From contig NC_057319.1 of assembly GCF_000687475.1 (NCBI RefSeq), positions 4,144,001 to 4,208,000 of the forward strand: a DNA stretch of 64,000 bases, read 5' to 3'. Positions within the stretch are counted from its first letter, which is position 1. The number at the start of each line of letters is the position of its first letter. Both the position numbers and the translations under genes were made by a program. The notes below the pieces were generated by a model. It made no database searches, was not told the origin of the DNA, and saw only the letters and a program-made list of their open reading frames with translations. This DNA comes from Ustilaginoidea virens (Eukaryota; Ascomycota; Sordariomycetes; Hypocreales; Clavicipitaceae). This document shows, in pieces, positions 1-12,141 of the stretch.

Positions 1-766
1 CCCTACTTGGCAAACCCCCCCTCCCAGCCCATCTCAACTTCTCAAGCCCAGCGAGCAGCAACTTGGTGCGGCACGGTACCCACTCCAACCCACTCCAACC
101 CACTCCAACCCACTCCAACCATGTGCGGTACCTGCACTGTGCTGCAGCCTGCAAGCTCCTGCATCTCGAGACTGATGAATGGACGACGTCTGGTCTATGG
201 CCTTCACCCCAACCATTTGGGAAATTTGCATCGATCAATCCTTCGCAAGCACTCCGTAGTCGCTGATTTAGCAGCCCGCCCGCACTGTTTCCATCACTGT
301 AGGCATCTGCCTACCTCCCAAGGCAGGTACCTAAGATACCTAAGGAAAGGTACCTAATGCAGCCGTCTGGTGCATGTGGTCGGCGCATTGCCTCGCAGTG
401 CCCAATGCCCAGTGCGCTGCGCGCTGCGCTGCGCAGCTGTTACTGCCAGTGCCTAGCACCTGCCACTCCGACCAGACAACACATGCAGACAACAGACAAC
501 AATTATGTACCTCCAACCAACTTCCAACATGAAGGCTCCAACACTTCCAACAGCACCCAAGCGGATACCCGCAGCACCCGCAGCGCCAAAAGAGGTAGTA
601 GTGGGCCGCGCCCCGCCCCCCCACTCCCACCCCTCTCAATTCTTCCTTGCGCGTCCGCCACTCTTCCAGCGTAATTCAAGACAAAACCTCCGCTCTCTGT
701 GCCATTTGCCATCTCCAAGTCCACTCACATTAGCCTCCCGTTCTTTCATATCTTTTTTTTTTGTTT

Positions 767-797
<31 letters not shown>

Positions 798-1087
798 GTT
801 TTTGTGTAGCTTGGCAGTAACCCCCCCCCCCCCCCCCCTTGCTGTTGGCTACTTTCCACTCATCCTGCACAATCGCTGCTTCGACTGCTTCTGCTGTGTC
901 ACTTTTGTCGCCACCGTCTTCGAAAGCAGTCCTGCCTTCGAGTCTTTCCCGGCCATGCGGCGTTAGATGTCTCTCTGGTCGCGGCGACTCTCACCCTGTC
1001 TCCTCGGACCAGCCTTGCGAGTGCGCTGCTCACCTTTCGAGCAGCATGTCGACTCGAGCGATAGCGACCGTATAATCCGACTTCACG
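1..1087. other. 5' flanking region of the Sak1-like kinase
   Basis: I see no credible gene here; the short ORFs are low-complexity. It holds four perfect copies of a 10-bp unit at 81-120, an island of AGGTACCT/ATACCTA words at about 318-357, a long T-tract at about 752-797 and a C-tract at about 822-838. Pyrimidine-rich DNA like this is common in promoters and leaders of filamentous fungi, so the kinase promoter and 5'UTR probably lie in the right half. No TATA box or start site can be fixed. Confidence 0.5.
81..120. repeat. Tandem repeat, 4 x 10 bp (CACTCCAACC)
   Basis: Four exact head-to-tail copies of CACTCCAACC occupy 81-120. The array lies upstream of the kinase gene and overlaps no supported coding sequence. 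Confidence 0.95.
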
Positions 1088-4000
1088 ATGGAGTTTCCAC
1101 ACAGGACACAGCAGCAACAATCACCAACCCTCCCGGAGCCGCTGTCCCTCCACACTCCTCTTCCACAACCGATGGCGATACCGCTTCGCACGGCAAACAG
1201 TACCCCTGTATCTTCGCCAGGCCTCTTCAGCCCGACTGCATCACGATACCCTTATACCTCGATTTCCGAACGTAATTCGCCGGCTCCTATCAACGACAGC
1301 CCGTTCCTATTGCATCCGTTGCAAAATCAGCACAAAGTCAGAGAGTACGTGCCCCATCATAATGTTGTGTCTCCCTACCAGTCCAACCCTACCCCTCCTA
1401 GTTCTTTATCCCAGTCCAGCCAGAGAACTTCATCCATTCGCTTCATCCATTCATCACAGCGCAGCCCCCCCCCCCCCTTCTCTCTCTCCCCCTCCAACCC
1501 GATATCTTTTTCTGGCTCGATACGTTTTCCTGCCAACCCCGTTTTGTCATTTTGCTCATCTCTTTTCACCTAGGACCCACAAAGCCCTCATCGACTCTGA
1601 CAATCTCAATGGGCGCAAGACCATCAATCAGTATGAAGTGATTGAGGAAATCGGCCGTGGCATGCACGGTAAGGTCAAGCTTGCGAGAAACTTGGAAACT
1701 GGCGAAAATGTTGCCATCAAAATCATTCCTCGATTTTCCAAGAAGCGAAGGCTAGGAAAGGTCATGGCCCTGTCGCCCCAAGACAAGACTAAAAAAGAGA
1801 TTGCAATCTTGAAAAAAATCCGACACTCCAACGTGGTTGCCCTTCTCGAGGTGATTGACGATCCCGAGCTCAAGAAAATCTACATGGTGCTGGAGCATGT
1901 GGAATTGGGCGAGATAGTCTGGCGAAAAAAGGGCCTGCCACACATCTGCCTGTATGAACGAAGGCGTACCGAACGGGAGATGGGAGGCGTTGCTCCGACA
2001 GCTGAGGAGGAGCAATACAACCAGCTTCTCGAACGAAGACAGGCTATCAAGGAACTCAAGAGGGCCAGGATGGCCCAAAAATTCCCCGGCACGTCCGACT
2101 ACTGGAGCATGGAGCATGGCGCGGCCGAAGAAGGCGGCAGTGTTGGTCACTGGTCTCGAGTCTCTTCTCGTGATGACTTTGCCATTACGGATGGTCCTTC
2201 ATCACCTTCGGGTTCTCGACGCTCATCAGCAGCCCCGTCCCGATCGCTTTCACTCACCTCGGCAGGTTTGATACCCTCCGACTTGGCGGAAGACCTCTCG
2301 TGGGTTGACGAAGTGGAAACACCTGGTCCTCTTCGCTCAGGCCCCGGCTCTACGGCCGCTCTTGACGGTACCGTTGATGGTACCGCGCTCAACGTCCATG
2401 CTGAAAACGGTTCTGGGGAGAAGTTCCGTGAACGATCATCGAGTGTGGCCGATTCCATCATTTCGCACATGTCTTCTGTCGACTACAACCCCTATGCCCA
2501 AGATCCTTTTGCTGAAGACTACTCCTTTGTGCCGTGCTTTACCTTTGAACAAGCTCGGTCTACCTTTCGAGATACGGTCTTGGGCCTGGAGTACCTGCAC
2601 TACCAAGGCGTTGTTCATCGAGACATTAAGCCCGCAAACCTGCTGTGGACCAGAGATCACCGTGTAAAGATATCTGATTTTGGAGTCTCGTACTTTGGTC
2701 GACCCATCCGTGATGGGGAGCTAGATGAGACGGTATCTGAATCAGAGGCCAAGGATTTCGACGACGACCTTGAACTTGCCAAGACGGTCGGAACTCCTGC
2801 CTTCTTTGCGCCCGAGCTTTGCTACACAGACTTGGAAAGTGCCACTCAACCTAGAGTGTCGGAGCAGATTGACGTCTGGTCACTCGGCGTGACTTTGTAT
2901 TGTCTTGTTTTTGCTCGAATACCCTTTCTGGCAGAAGATGAGTTCCAGATGTTTCGAAGGATTGCCACGGAGGAGGTTCATATCCCTCGTCGCCGTCTGA
3001 AGCCCGTCGATCCCTCAACCTCACCTGTGGAGCATTCTCTGTACAAGCGGCAGAATGCACACCCTTACCGTCATGATAACGACCTCGAGTACGAGGACGT
3101 TGACAATCTCCTGTACGATCTGCTTCGGCAAATGCTGACCAAGAACCCCGAAAAGCGAATACGCCTCCGGGACATCAAACGGCACCCGTGGGTTGTACAG
3201 GGCATCTCCAACGTTGCCGGCTGGCTCGACGACACCGACCCAGCAAGACCGTCCCAGGGAAGGAAAATCCAAGTCGATGAAAAGGATATGTCATATGCTG
3301 TCGTTCCTCTCACCTTCCTGGAACGTGCCCGGTCGGTCATGAAAAAGGCTGTGGGGAAGGTAATGCATCCGCTGGGGGAACGAAGCGACAGCAGGTCGAG
3401 ACGGCGCGCCACCAGCAGCGTAGCCAGCTCTGCCGGCGACAGCGTGCTCAAGAATGCCGTTCCCAATACGCAGCCAAGCTTGGAGCGGCGACTCAGCCTT
3501 CGTGCCGAGGATTACTTTGCTGGCGCGACGAGAGACACGCCGCTCGGAGGTCCAAGTCAGCCGGCGACAGCTGCCACCTCCACAACGGCTCATGCTGATG
3601 ATGCCTCGAGCTACGATCCGCTGGCTACAGTGTTGCGGCCCGTGGAAGGGTCCAGGGGCTTGTGGCTTTCGCATGGGAGCAACCATCTCAGCAGCAGCAG
3701 TCACTCTGATTTTTCTGCCGCCACGGCTTGCTCTCGCCGGTTCCAGCGCCATCTCAATCACGGCAGGATGACATCGCAATTCTTGCAGCTCGTCCCAGCC
3801 CTTTCCGAAACCCAATCCACTCCCGTGACACCACACGTGGAAGCTCATTCACACCCTCCCCGAGACGGAAGCCGGATGTCGCGAGCCCTGCAGTCGCAGA
3901 GTGAGGATAACTCCCGATCCGCGTCTATTGACCGAGGACTTTTCCTGAGTTTGGACAAGCGATCACACGGATCCTCGTCCGTATCAGCTGCTGTTGCGAC

Positions 4001-5072
4001 TGGCATCATGTACGATCATCACCACCGACACTCTGGGCCGGTCAAGTCCCTGGATTTAGGGAGGGCAACTCGGGGATACAACAGTCCTTCGCCACCTTCC
4101 TCTTCTCCTCCACAAGCTGGCCCCGCCGCGTATCAACATGGGCAGCCTCTATCAGACTCCAACCTCCAACTTCGGCAGGCATGTAGCAGCGGCCCTTCAA
4201 CCAACCCTCCAGCGACCGTAGGAAGTCTTGACAGCTTGAAGCGCCCCGCACTGTATGCAACCCCCAGCGTGCCAACTGATCAGTTCATCCAGAGTGTCGA
4301 TGCCGCTGTTGAATCGCTGACTCATTCTCAAGTCCTGCCGGCAGACGGAATTGAGCCGGCCAAAATCCCCTGCCCGCCGTCTCCGAATTATGCGGCGGCG
4401 AGGGCTTGGCCAGAGCATGCCGTTCTGCCCAGCGGCGATGCCATCAATACGGCCAAGTCATCCAGTGTGGAGTCTATGGATAGTACAGGAACACCTCTCA
4501 CGAGCCCCGGCGAAACAGCTAGCCCGTCGAGCACCGAACGCAACAAAAGCGTGCCAGAACAGCTTCTGATCTTCCAGTCGGACCCTTCCCTGCCAGCTTT
4601 ACTGAGCGGCGCAAGCTCCGTGTCTGCCGACATGGAGACTGAATTGCTGGGCTCACCTCGGTTTGCAAACGGGCATGGCTTACGCCATGAAGGCTCGTCT
4701 GAGGCAGTCACACCTCCTGCACTTGTGGAAGAACCGACAGTGAGCCCCTTGTTTGAACATCCTCCAGCCATGGAGAGTGGTCCGATTAGATTACGTCTTG
4801 GGCATGACGGAGAAAGCTCTCCCGAGGACATGGATCCATCGACACCACATGCTGACGAAGAAGAGGACAGCGACGACGGGATCTTCTTGATGGCCTCTTC
4901 AAAGAAGAAGGCCTCTCCGACAGACGCCTCTCCGACAGGCAGGTCAAGGTCCCGACCTGGTGAAACCAGACGACGCGACACTGGGGCAAGCACAGCCAGC
5001 AACGAAACCGCCAAGAAGGTTGCTGTCTGCAGCGACGACCTGCGGGCTCCAGGCAGAGACGTGACGGGATGA
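1088..5072 (+). CDS. Serine/threonine kinase, Snf1-activating (Sak1/Tos3/Elm1, CaMKK-like)
   Basis: Likely upstream kinase of Snf1/AMPK. I read it as join(1088..1344,1574..5072), 1251 aa; the 229-bp intron (GTACGT...CCTAG) joins HKVR-E to THKALI in phase 2. The ATG at 1088 follows an in-frame stop at 1073-1075. The glycine loop GRGMHG is at residues 113-118, the VAIK lysine at 135, HRDIKPANLL from 434 and the DFG aspartate at 454, followed by a TPAFFAPE activation segment. Between the hinge (LEHVELGE) and the HRD loop there is an insert of about 200 residues rich in Ser, Pro and acidic residues; such inserts occur in fungal Sak1-type kinases. The last 600 residues are low-complexity and probably regulatory. 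CaMKK-like membership follows from the kinase core; assignment to Sak1 rather than Tos3 or Elm1 is inference. Confidence 0.85.
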
Positions 5073-6539
5073 CGAATCCCCGCACATACACAATGTCTCA
5101 TGCTACACAATTTTTATTAGATTATTCATATGCCTTGCCAAAGGCGTCGACAGATATCCCGACACGGACCCTTGCGTCGTTCTCCCGGTAGTCCACACAA
5201 AGGGCAAAGTTCCTCGCGACTATAGATTTGGCTTCGTGGCCTTTTTGCTTGAGCACCTTTGACTATTTTGTATTCCTGCTGAAGTTTTTCTTCATCTCAC
5301 CCTTATTCCCATTCAGCGCTTTGTAGGCAATGTCCACGGATGCCATGATTTTGTTCGCAGGACGACCTTGGACTTGACACGAAAAGAATCGAGCAAGATG
5401 TTTGATGTTTCGATGTTTGCAATCGGCGTCTCAACGGACATTTGGAAAGTCACGGGTCGGGCGCAAGCAAAGCATACACACTCAAAATACGTTTATCACA
5501 GGAACCTGCTTGAGCATGCTTTCGAGAAGCAACTCAGGCTTTTGACGTTGCATTGGGGTGGCATAGCACCATGTTTTCTACGTTATTTGGAGAAAGTGGT
5601 CTCTCCTTTCGAGTTCCGCACTCCATCGCCCCCCCTCCCCTCCCCCCCACCCTTTCTTTTCTTTTTGTTCTCTTTTTTTTTTTTTTTTTTTTCCCGATAT
5701 CTTCTTTGGAATCATTTCGGGCCAGGGCAGATGCAATACCTGCAGGACACATTAGATTGATGTAGGGCGGAATATACCCCGGGCGGCGGGTTTGATTTGC
5801 TTCTGTTGGAATTTTTTTTTCTCTTCATCACGTCACGGTTGCTTCTCCAAGGAAAGCGCGGACCCGGGATCCTCAGCCAATGCCTGATGAGGCCAGGATG
5901 TGCGTTTACTTTTTTTTTTTTTTTTTTTATATCATCATTTCCCCCTTTTCCGGCCTCGACATTGCAGGGTTCCATGACGGGCATTGCATATAGATATGTT
6001 TGGGAGGCTAGCTGTGAACGAGAAGACGATGACGATTCTTGAAATGGGGCCCTGGAGGGAAACGAGGCGTTGGTATGTTTCTTTTTTTCAGTCTCGGAGA
6101 CCGGGTCTTTGTGTTCTTGGATGCAAATGCGTCTGGCGCAAGCTTTGCTGGTGGAGTCGTCGACAACGACGGGTGGATGACTGTAGTGAATATGAAACGA
6201 AGACCAACGTACGTGGCATGAGTTGCGACTGATGACTTTGTGTGAATGGGGACTAAGATGGCTCGTGGTGTATGTAGATGGCATGTGCTGATGTGGATGG
6301 CATGTGCTGATGTGGATGGCATGTGCTGATGTGGATGGCATGTGTTTCGAAGAAGAAGCATTCAACGCAGGGACTTGGCAATACGGCCATACCTACCACC
6401 AGCCGCGACATGCTGTTCGACCGGCCAGGATGAGGCAAAGAGGACTGGATGCGAAAAGAACCAAAAAAAAGATGCCCTTTTCGCAAGAATGCAACCAGGA
6501 AAACAGACACCAACGCCAAAGGAACAGCATCTCCCCTGC
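5073..6539. other. Convergent 3' intergenic region
   Basis: It lies between the 3' ends of the kinase (+) and alg2 (-). It has T-tracts at about 5678-5693 and 5909-5929 and a 19-bp tandem array at 6277-6346. The short ORFs run through these repeats and are not credible. The terminators and 3'UTRs of both neighbours must be here, but no poly(A) signal can be assigned. Confidence 0.5.
6277..6346. repeat. Tandem repeat, 19-bp unit, about 3.5 copies
   Basis: The unit GATGGCATGTGCTGATGTG starts at 6277, 6296, 6315 and 6334; the last copy is partial. It is downstream of alg2 and outside coding sequence. Confidence 0.95.
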
Positions 6540-8197
6540 TCATCTAGACTGCAAGCCAAAGAAACGAACCACCAAGACCGCAGAGACAGCAGCAGCCAGT
6601 GCGAAAAAGGTACCCCGGACGACCAAACCGCCAAGCATGCCCAGGGGGCGCGGCGACGTGGCGCTCATCTTCACAATCTCGTCCAGGCTCTGGTCCAGCG
6701 ACTCTGCCATCTTGTCCCGAGCGAACAGCTCGCGGACTCGGGCCTCGCCCGCGACGCCCATATTGAGCACGTCCTCGTCCGACATGGCGAGGGCTTGGCG
6801 CATGACGTCGGACCAAGCTTGCACGTCGGCGGGGTCGCGCAGCCAGCCAGTCTTGGAGTCGGCCACGGTCTCGACGGGCCCGCCCGTGTTGGCGGCCAGA
6901 ACGGGAAGACGGGAGAGCATGGCCTCGAGAGGGGCGATGCCAAAGTGTTCGTTTGTGGGGGTGTAGACGAGGAGGCGGGAGGAGCGCAGGAGAGCAGCCT
7001 TGAGGGTGTTTGATATGGAGAGCAAGAACAGGACGTTGGTCTCGGGGGGCGCGGCGGCGAGGGACGCGGCGGCGGCCGAGAGGTTGGAGGGCGTCATGGT
7101 GTGGTGAGATAGCGACAGGGAGCCTGCGAGGGCTTGAAGCTCGGCGTGGTACTGGACGTTTTCGGAGACGCGGGGATCGTAGCCGCCTTTTTTGTTGCGT
7201 GTGTGCTGGTTACTAATGAAACTTGGTTTTGATTCTTGTCCAGACTGCCAATTTCCCCTTTCCATGTTGCGGTCCAAAAAGGTTGCGAAAATGGGGAAAA
7301 GGGGGCAAGGAAAAGGAAAAAGAAAAGGGGAGCCGCGAGACGTACCGGCCACGACGAGGCAGACTCGCTTGCGCTGCGATTGGGGAACCCGCGCAAAGGC
7401 CTTGATGGCTAAGCCAACGTCCTTTTTCCTCTCGAAGCGATTAATGCTCAGGATCAGCTTGTCGGCGTGGCAGGAAAGGCCCTCGTGGGGTTGGACGCCG
7501 TCGGCGCGAGGCTTGGTATCGACGCAGGGGTAGACGACTTTTGTGACGACGGATTTGGCCAGCCGCGGCCACGTGCGGGCCACGATGCGCTTCGTAAAGC
7601 TCGAGTTGACGGCGACGGCATGGGCGAACCCCATGCTCCATTCCTCGATCCAGTCAAAGGGGAGGCGGTACAGCCGTTTCGGCAGGGACTGGCGGCCCCG
7701 GACCAGGAGGAGGTCGGGGAAGTGGCAGTAGAAGAGGACGGGGACGGCGGGGAAGAGGCAGCGCAGCAAGGGGAGGCCGGCGGAGAGCTGGTCGACGACA
7801 AAGGCGTGGGGCTGGAGGGCGGCGAGCTCGCCGGAGAGGAAGACTGTCAGGAGGAGATGGATGTGGCGGAGGATGGCGCACAGAATGGTGAGTCGGGAGA
7901 GGACGGACATGGGGACGAGGGAGTTGCCTCGCACGCGGACATTGAGGGTTCCTTGTTGTTGGGGGGTGGGGCCGGATCAGCAGGCACGCGGGGGAGAGGG
8001 TTGGCGGCGAGGGCCAGAGACGGGAGAGGCGTACCGTTGCGGCACTCATCGAAGCAGTGCTTGGGGTCGCAGTGGTTGGTGAAGATGACGACGCGGTGTC
8101 CGCGGGCTTGCAGGCCGACGGCGGCATCCACGACCAGGCGTTCTGCGCCGCCGATGCCAAGGTCCGGGTGGAAAAAGACAATGGTGCGGGGGGCCAT
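6540..8197 (-). CDS. alg2: Alg2, alpha-1,3/1,6-mannosyltransferase of the dolichol pathway
   Basis: Family role: adds the second and third mannoses to Man1GlcNAc2-PP-dolichol on the cytosolic face of the ER, with GDP-mannose as donor. I read complement(join(6540..7186,7346..7951,8035..8197)), 471 aa. The introns are 83 bp and 159 bp, both phase 1, and splicing restores the Alg2 segments [12 protein letters not shown] and VVAGGYDPRV. The N-terminus carries the GT4 sugar-nucleotide loop [27 protein letters not shown] segment supplies the GT4 EX7E acidic pair. A hydrophobic stretch at the C-terminus fits a membrane anchor. The length matches the family. The gene is divergent from the enoyl-CoA hydratase gene. 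The identification is firm; splice sites are inferred from conservation. Confidence 0.93.
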
Positions 8198-8879
8198 CTT
8201 TTACCGAGCAGAAATCATGGGTCGATGCTGGTGGTGCTGGTGGTGCTGGTGGTGCTGGTGGTGCTTGCTGGTGCTTGCTGGTGGTGCTGGTGATGGTGGT
8301 GATGGTGGTGATGGTGGTGATGGTGTTGATGGTGTTGATGATGTTTTTGGCGGCTTTGGCAGGCGAGCCAGGGTGGGGCAGGGGAATGGCGTGTCTGATT
8401 CGTGGGGCAACGTGGGAACTTGGAAGGAAGGTAGGACCGCTGGACCAGCACCTGCTCGACCAGCTCGACCAGCTGGCGGCGAGGCAGCGAGACAGCCTAT
8501 GCTCCGACATTCAACCAAACCTAGATGCAAACCCTGCAAACCCTGCAAACCTCGATCTCGGCCCTCACTCATCCCGCGTCCCGAATCCGAAAGGAGCTCA
8601 TGCTGGGCTTGCACGCCCTGCGTTTCCAGATGCGCTGCTCTGCTGCTGCTCCTGACATGTGCCTCGGGGGAAAAGTGGGGCGGCGCAACCTCCCGAGTCC
8701 CGCCCGTCCACGAGCTGCACGAAAGCCGAGGCCAACGCATCATCTCGCCTCGCCTCGCCTCGCCTCGCCTCGCCTTTTGCTCTGCCCATTCCTCCCCATC
8801 GCCAAGCTCCCTGCTCCCCTACTTTGAACTTCCTTGAACAGGCAGTGGCCCAAATAAAATATAAAAAAAAAAAAAAAAA
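8198..8879. promoter_or_regulatory. Shared divergent promoter region (alg2 / enoyl-CoA hydratase)
   Basis: 682 bp separate the two start codons. The region contains a long imperfect TGG/TGCTGG/TGATGG trinucleotide array at about 8226-8343, a CGCCT array at about 8748-8776 and an 18-A tract at 8863-8880 whose last A begins the plus-strand ATG. No known factor sites were recognised. Confidence 0.55.
8226..8343. repeat. Imperfect trinucleotide microsatellite (TGG/TGC/TGA)
   Basis: About 118 bp made almost only of GGTGCT, GGTGAT and GTTGAT hexamers, just upstream of the alg2 start codon. Overlapping ORFs there encode only simple peptide repeats. Confidence 0.85.
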
Positions 8880-9888
8880 ATGTCCGGAGCGCTCTTTACC
8901 GTCCCCATCCTCCCCTGCGGCCCTCACCCCGGCGGCAGCATCACCTGCGCCGAGCCCCAGCCCGCCACCTACGTGCTCACGTTCGCGTCTCCCCCGGACA
9001 ACCGCCTCACGACCGCCTTCTGCCGCGCCCTCCTGCAGGCCCTCGACGTCATCGAGTTTGGCGGCTACAAGCCCGGCGTCGTCATCACCACCAGCGGCAT
9101 CCCCAAGTTCTACTCCAACGGGCTGGACCTGGAGCATGCCATCAACACCGACGGCTTCTGGCAGCTGTTTTACGATGTCTGGGTCAGATTGTTGACGTGA
9201 GCTTTTTTTTTTTTTTAATCATATTTTTGAATTTTGAATTTCATTTCATTTTATTTTATTTTCGGCCGCTGCTGCCCCCCTTTCCTGCCTGCCTTTGGCT
9301 CAAAAACGTGCGCTTGCGACGCGAGAGAAACCCGCGCCAGAGGCCAACGTCTTTTTTTTTTATAAAAAAAACTCTAGATACCCCATGCCTACCGTCGCGC
9401 TTCTCAACGGACACACCTTCGCCGGCGGCCTCATGCTCGCCATGGCCCACGACTACCGCCTCGCGCCCTCCCCCAAGGGCTTCCTCTGCCTCAACGAGGT
9501 CCTCTTCGGCGCTCCGCTCAAACCCCCCATGGCCGCCATCTTCCGTCACCGCCTCACGCCGCAGACCTTCCGGACCCTGGCCCTCGAGGGCTGCCGCTTC
9601 ACCGGCCAGCAGGCAGTGGAGCATGGCATCGCCGACGCCACAGCTACCTGCTTGCAGGATGCCCTGGCCTTTGTCGGCGACAGACAGCTTGCGGACAAGC
9701 CCAAGGCCGGCGTGTTCGGCGTCATCAAGACGGAGCTGCACAAAGACCTGCTGAGCGAGCTGCGGAGGGAGGGCGTCGACCGCCAAGAAGGCAGGTTCAA
9801 TGACGACCAGAGGCTGGAGGCCGAGCGCAAGGAGTTTGGCAAGGTGTGGTATGCCCAATGGGCCAAGGACAACAAGCCCAAGTTGTAA
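8880..9888 (+). CDS. Enoyl-CoA hydratase/isomerase family protein (Eci1-like, probably peroxisomal)
   Basis: Crotonase-fold enzyme, probably a delta3,delta2-enoyl-CoA isomerase acting in beta-oxidation of unsaturated fatty acids. I read join(8880..9196,9378..9888), 275 aa. The 181-bp intron (GTGAGC...TCTAG) joins RLLT to YPMPTVALLNG in phase 2. The family features visible are KFYSNGLDL (CoA-binding loop) and NGHTFAGGLMLAMAHDYR (oxyanion-hole region). The C-terminus ends in PKL, a non-canonical type 1 peroxisomal targeting signal, so peroxisomal location is an inference. The intron is unusually T/A-rich. An 18-A tract abuts the start codon. Reaction specificity cannot be fixed from sequence alone. 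Confidence 0.88.
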
Positions 9889-10444
9889 AATTGCCACGGC
9901 CTTCTTTCCAGAGGGAGGGGGGGAAGCCACGTAGGTAGGTAAGGTAGGTAAGCTGTGGGCGCCGGGGGGGGGGAGGGGGGAGCACGGGGACAACAAGAAA
10001 AGGCGGAAAATTCATCAGAACAGAAAATAAACCTGTAATCGCCAAACGGGAGCGGCGCATCGTCTAGGACCTGGCACTGGCACTGAATTCTTCCCCCGTC
10101 GCCTCTGTACATAGTATACGCATATGATCAGGCGTTTGTTTTCAGAAAAAAGCCCCTGAGTGGTCATGACGCGAGGAATTTCGCTAAAATAAAAGACGGG
10201 CGCCCGCATCGAAGACGCCATTTTCGTTGCCAATCCTCTGCAAGGGCTGGCTGGGTTGGCATGGCCCAGTGCAAAACGTCCCAACGTGTGTGTTGGGATT
10301 GTCTCGGAGACAATAAAGCGGCATCACATCTGGGGACCGAATTCTAGTCTTTTTCCAACCCCCCGTCTCGTCTGACCCCGCCGCGGCGCTCGTCCTCGTT
10401 TCCTCGGGGTTTGCCGCTTCAGTAGGTCGTAGGTCGCCAGTCAG
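9889..10444. other. Convergent 3' intergenic region
   Basis: Contains the 3' flanks of the enoyl-CoA hydratase (+) and TBC gene (-), a GTAGGTAGGTAAGGTAGGTA cluster at about 9931-9951 and a G-tract at about 9964-9971. No gene is supported. Confidence 0.5.
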
Positions 10445-12106
10445 TCAGCGCAAGGCAAGCTCCTCGTCCGGACCAGCTGCGGCTGCTCCTTGCCCAGCTC
10501 CAGCATCAGCAGCCGCCGCCGCCCTGCTGCTTCGCGCTTCGTCCCTCGCCGCCACCATGGCCCTCTCCGCCTGGATCGCCTTGCTGCGGCGCAGCTCCAC
10601 GTCCTCGCGCCGCACCACGCGCCTCAGCCCGTCGCCCGCCTGGATCAGCCCGTCGATGCTGATGGCGTGCTCCGTCATGTGGTGGTTGATGTACGTGTAC
10701 ACCCCGGCCGGGGTGTCGCACCGCAGCAGGTTCCTCTCGTTGAGCTTCAGCAGCGCCAGGGCGATCTGGAAGAGGAACGTGCTCCCGTCGTTGGTGCACA
10801 GCACCACGTCCCACACCCGGAACAGGGCCTCGGCGCACAGGCAGTCGGTGAAGACGGACAGGAACCACTGGAACGTCAGGGCCTCGAGCTCGACCGAGAG
10901 CGAGTCGAGGTGCCCCGAGAGCTTGGGCAGCACCGTCGACACGAACTGGCGCAGCACCTGCTGGTCGGCCCTCGAGGCCATGAGCGAGTGGTCGTAGTAG
11001 CCGTGCGGCAGGATGCTCTCGATGACCGAGGCCAGCACCCAGAACGCGTCCTCCACCGAGGGCATGATGAGGAGCAGGTTGGCCGCAATCAGGTTCATGC
11101 CCTGGCAGTAGCCCACGTCCTTGTTCCGCCGCGAGTACGCCAGCAACAGCTGCCGCAGCTTCGGCACGCCGGGCCCCTTGCGGAAGAAGACGTTGTCCGT
11201 CAGCGTTCGGTCAATGTCCATTTGGATTTGGCCAACGACGGCCGGATCGTCGTCGTGGCCGTCCCGCGCGACGAGGTCCTCGAAGTAGCCGGGCACGCGC
11301 AGCGCGGCGGCTCCGGAGCATTCCGACCAGACCTTGGCGCGGTACGCCACCGGTATGCCGCCGAGCACCAGCGCCTTGAACTCGTTCCACTTGGCTCGGC
11401 CAACCTTTCCCTTGTTCCCCAGGCCCGCGATCCCAATCATCTCGCCGTTGGCGACCCGGGTTTCTGGGAGAATCATGGCCGGCGTCTCGTGGCGCGCTTC
11501 GGCGGCCGCCGCGGCGGCAGCCACTGCTGCTTGGCCTTCGCGCCTTCGCTCGGCCCGGACCTTGCGCAAGAAGTCGTTCCACTTGACCGTTTTGTCGCGC
11601 TGCAGGGAATCGTGCACCTCGCTGAGCTGTTCCAGGAGAATCTTGACCGGCTCCGTTTCTTCCCGGCAAGGCGGTTCCGCGGTCGAGTCTGTTTCGGACG
11701 GCTGAGGGGTCCCGCTATTGTCGACGGCTGTTGTCGCGCTGCCTTGTGGCGGCATCAAGCCGGCATTCGTCGCGGTAATGACCAGCCCCTTTGCGGGCTC
11801 GGCCCCTGGCAGCTCGGGCGTGACACTGCCAGTCCCTTCCAAAACTTGCAGCGTGGACGCCTTCGTCCTTGGGGTGTGGCTAAGAAGCTCGGTGGGGAAG
11901 GTTGCGATCTTCAGGTAATCCTGCCATCGTTTGGGCTTTCCATCCTCCTCAGCTCGCTCCTCGTGGCTGTTCGGGCTGCCTGGTCTTGCGCCGCTCGAAA
12001 CACTGTCCTTGGGGCTGGGCAGGTCTTCAGCCAGGATGGGCGAGATGCGATTGCGTACACTTGCGAGCAGTTCGCTGCGGCTACTGCCCTTGCTACCCTC
12101 GTGGTG

Positions 12107-12141
<35 letters not shown>

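Noticed and set aside
7467..8837. 456-codon plus-strand ORF
   Set aside because: It is antisense to alg2 and runs into the TGG/TGC microsatellite, giving poly-Trp/Cys runs; no family motif.
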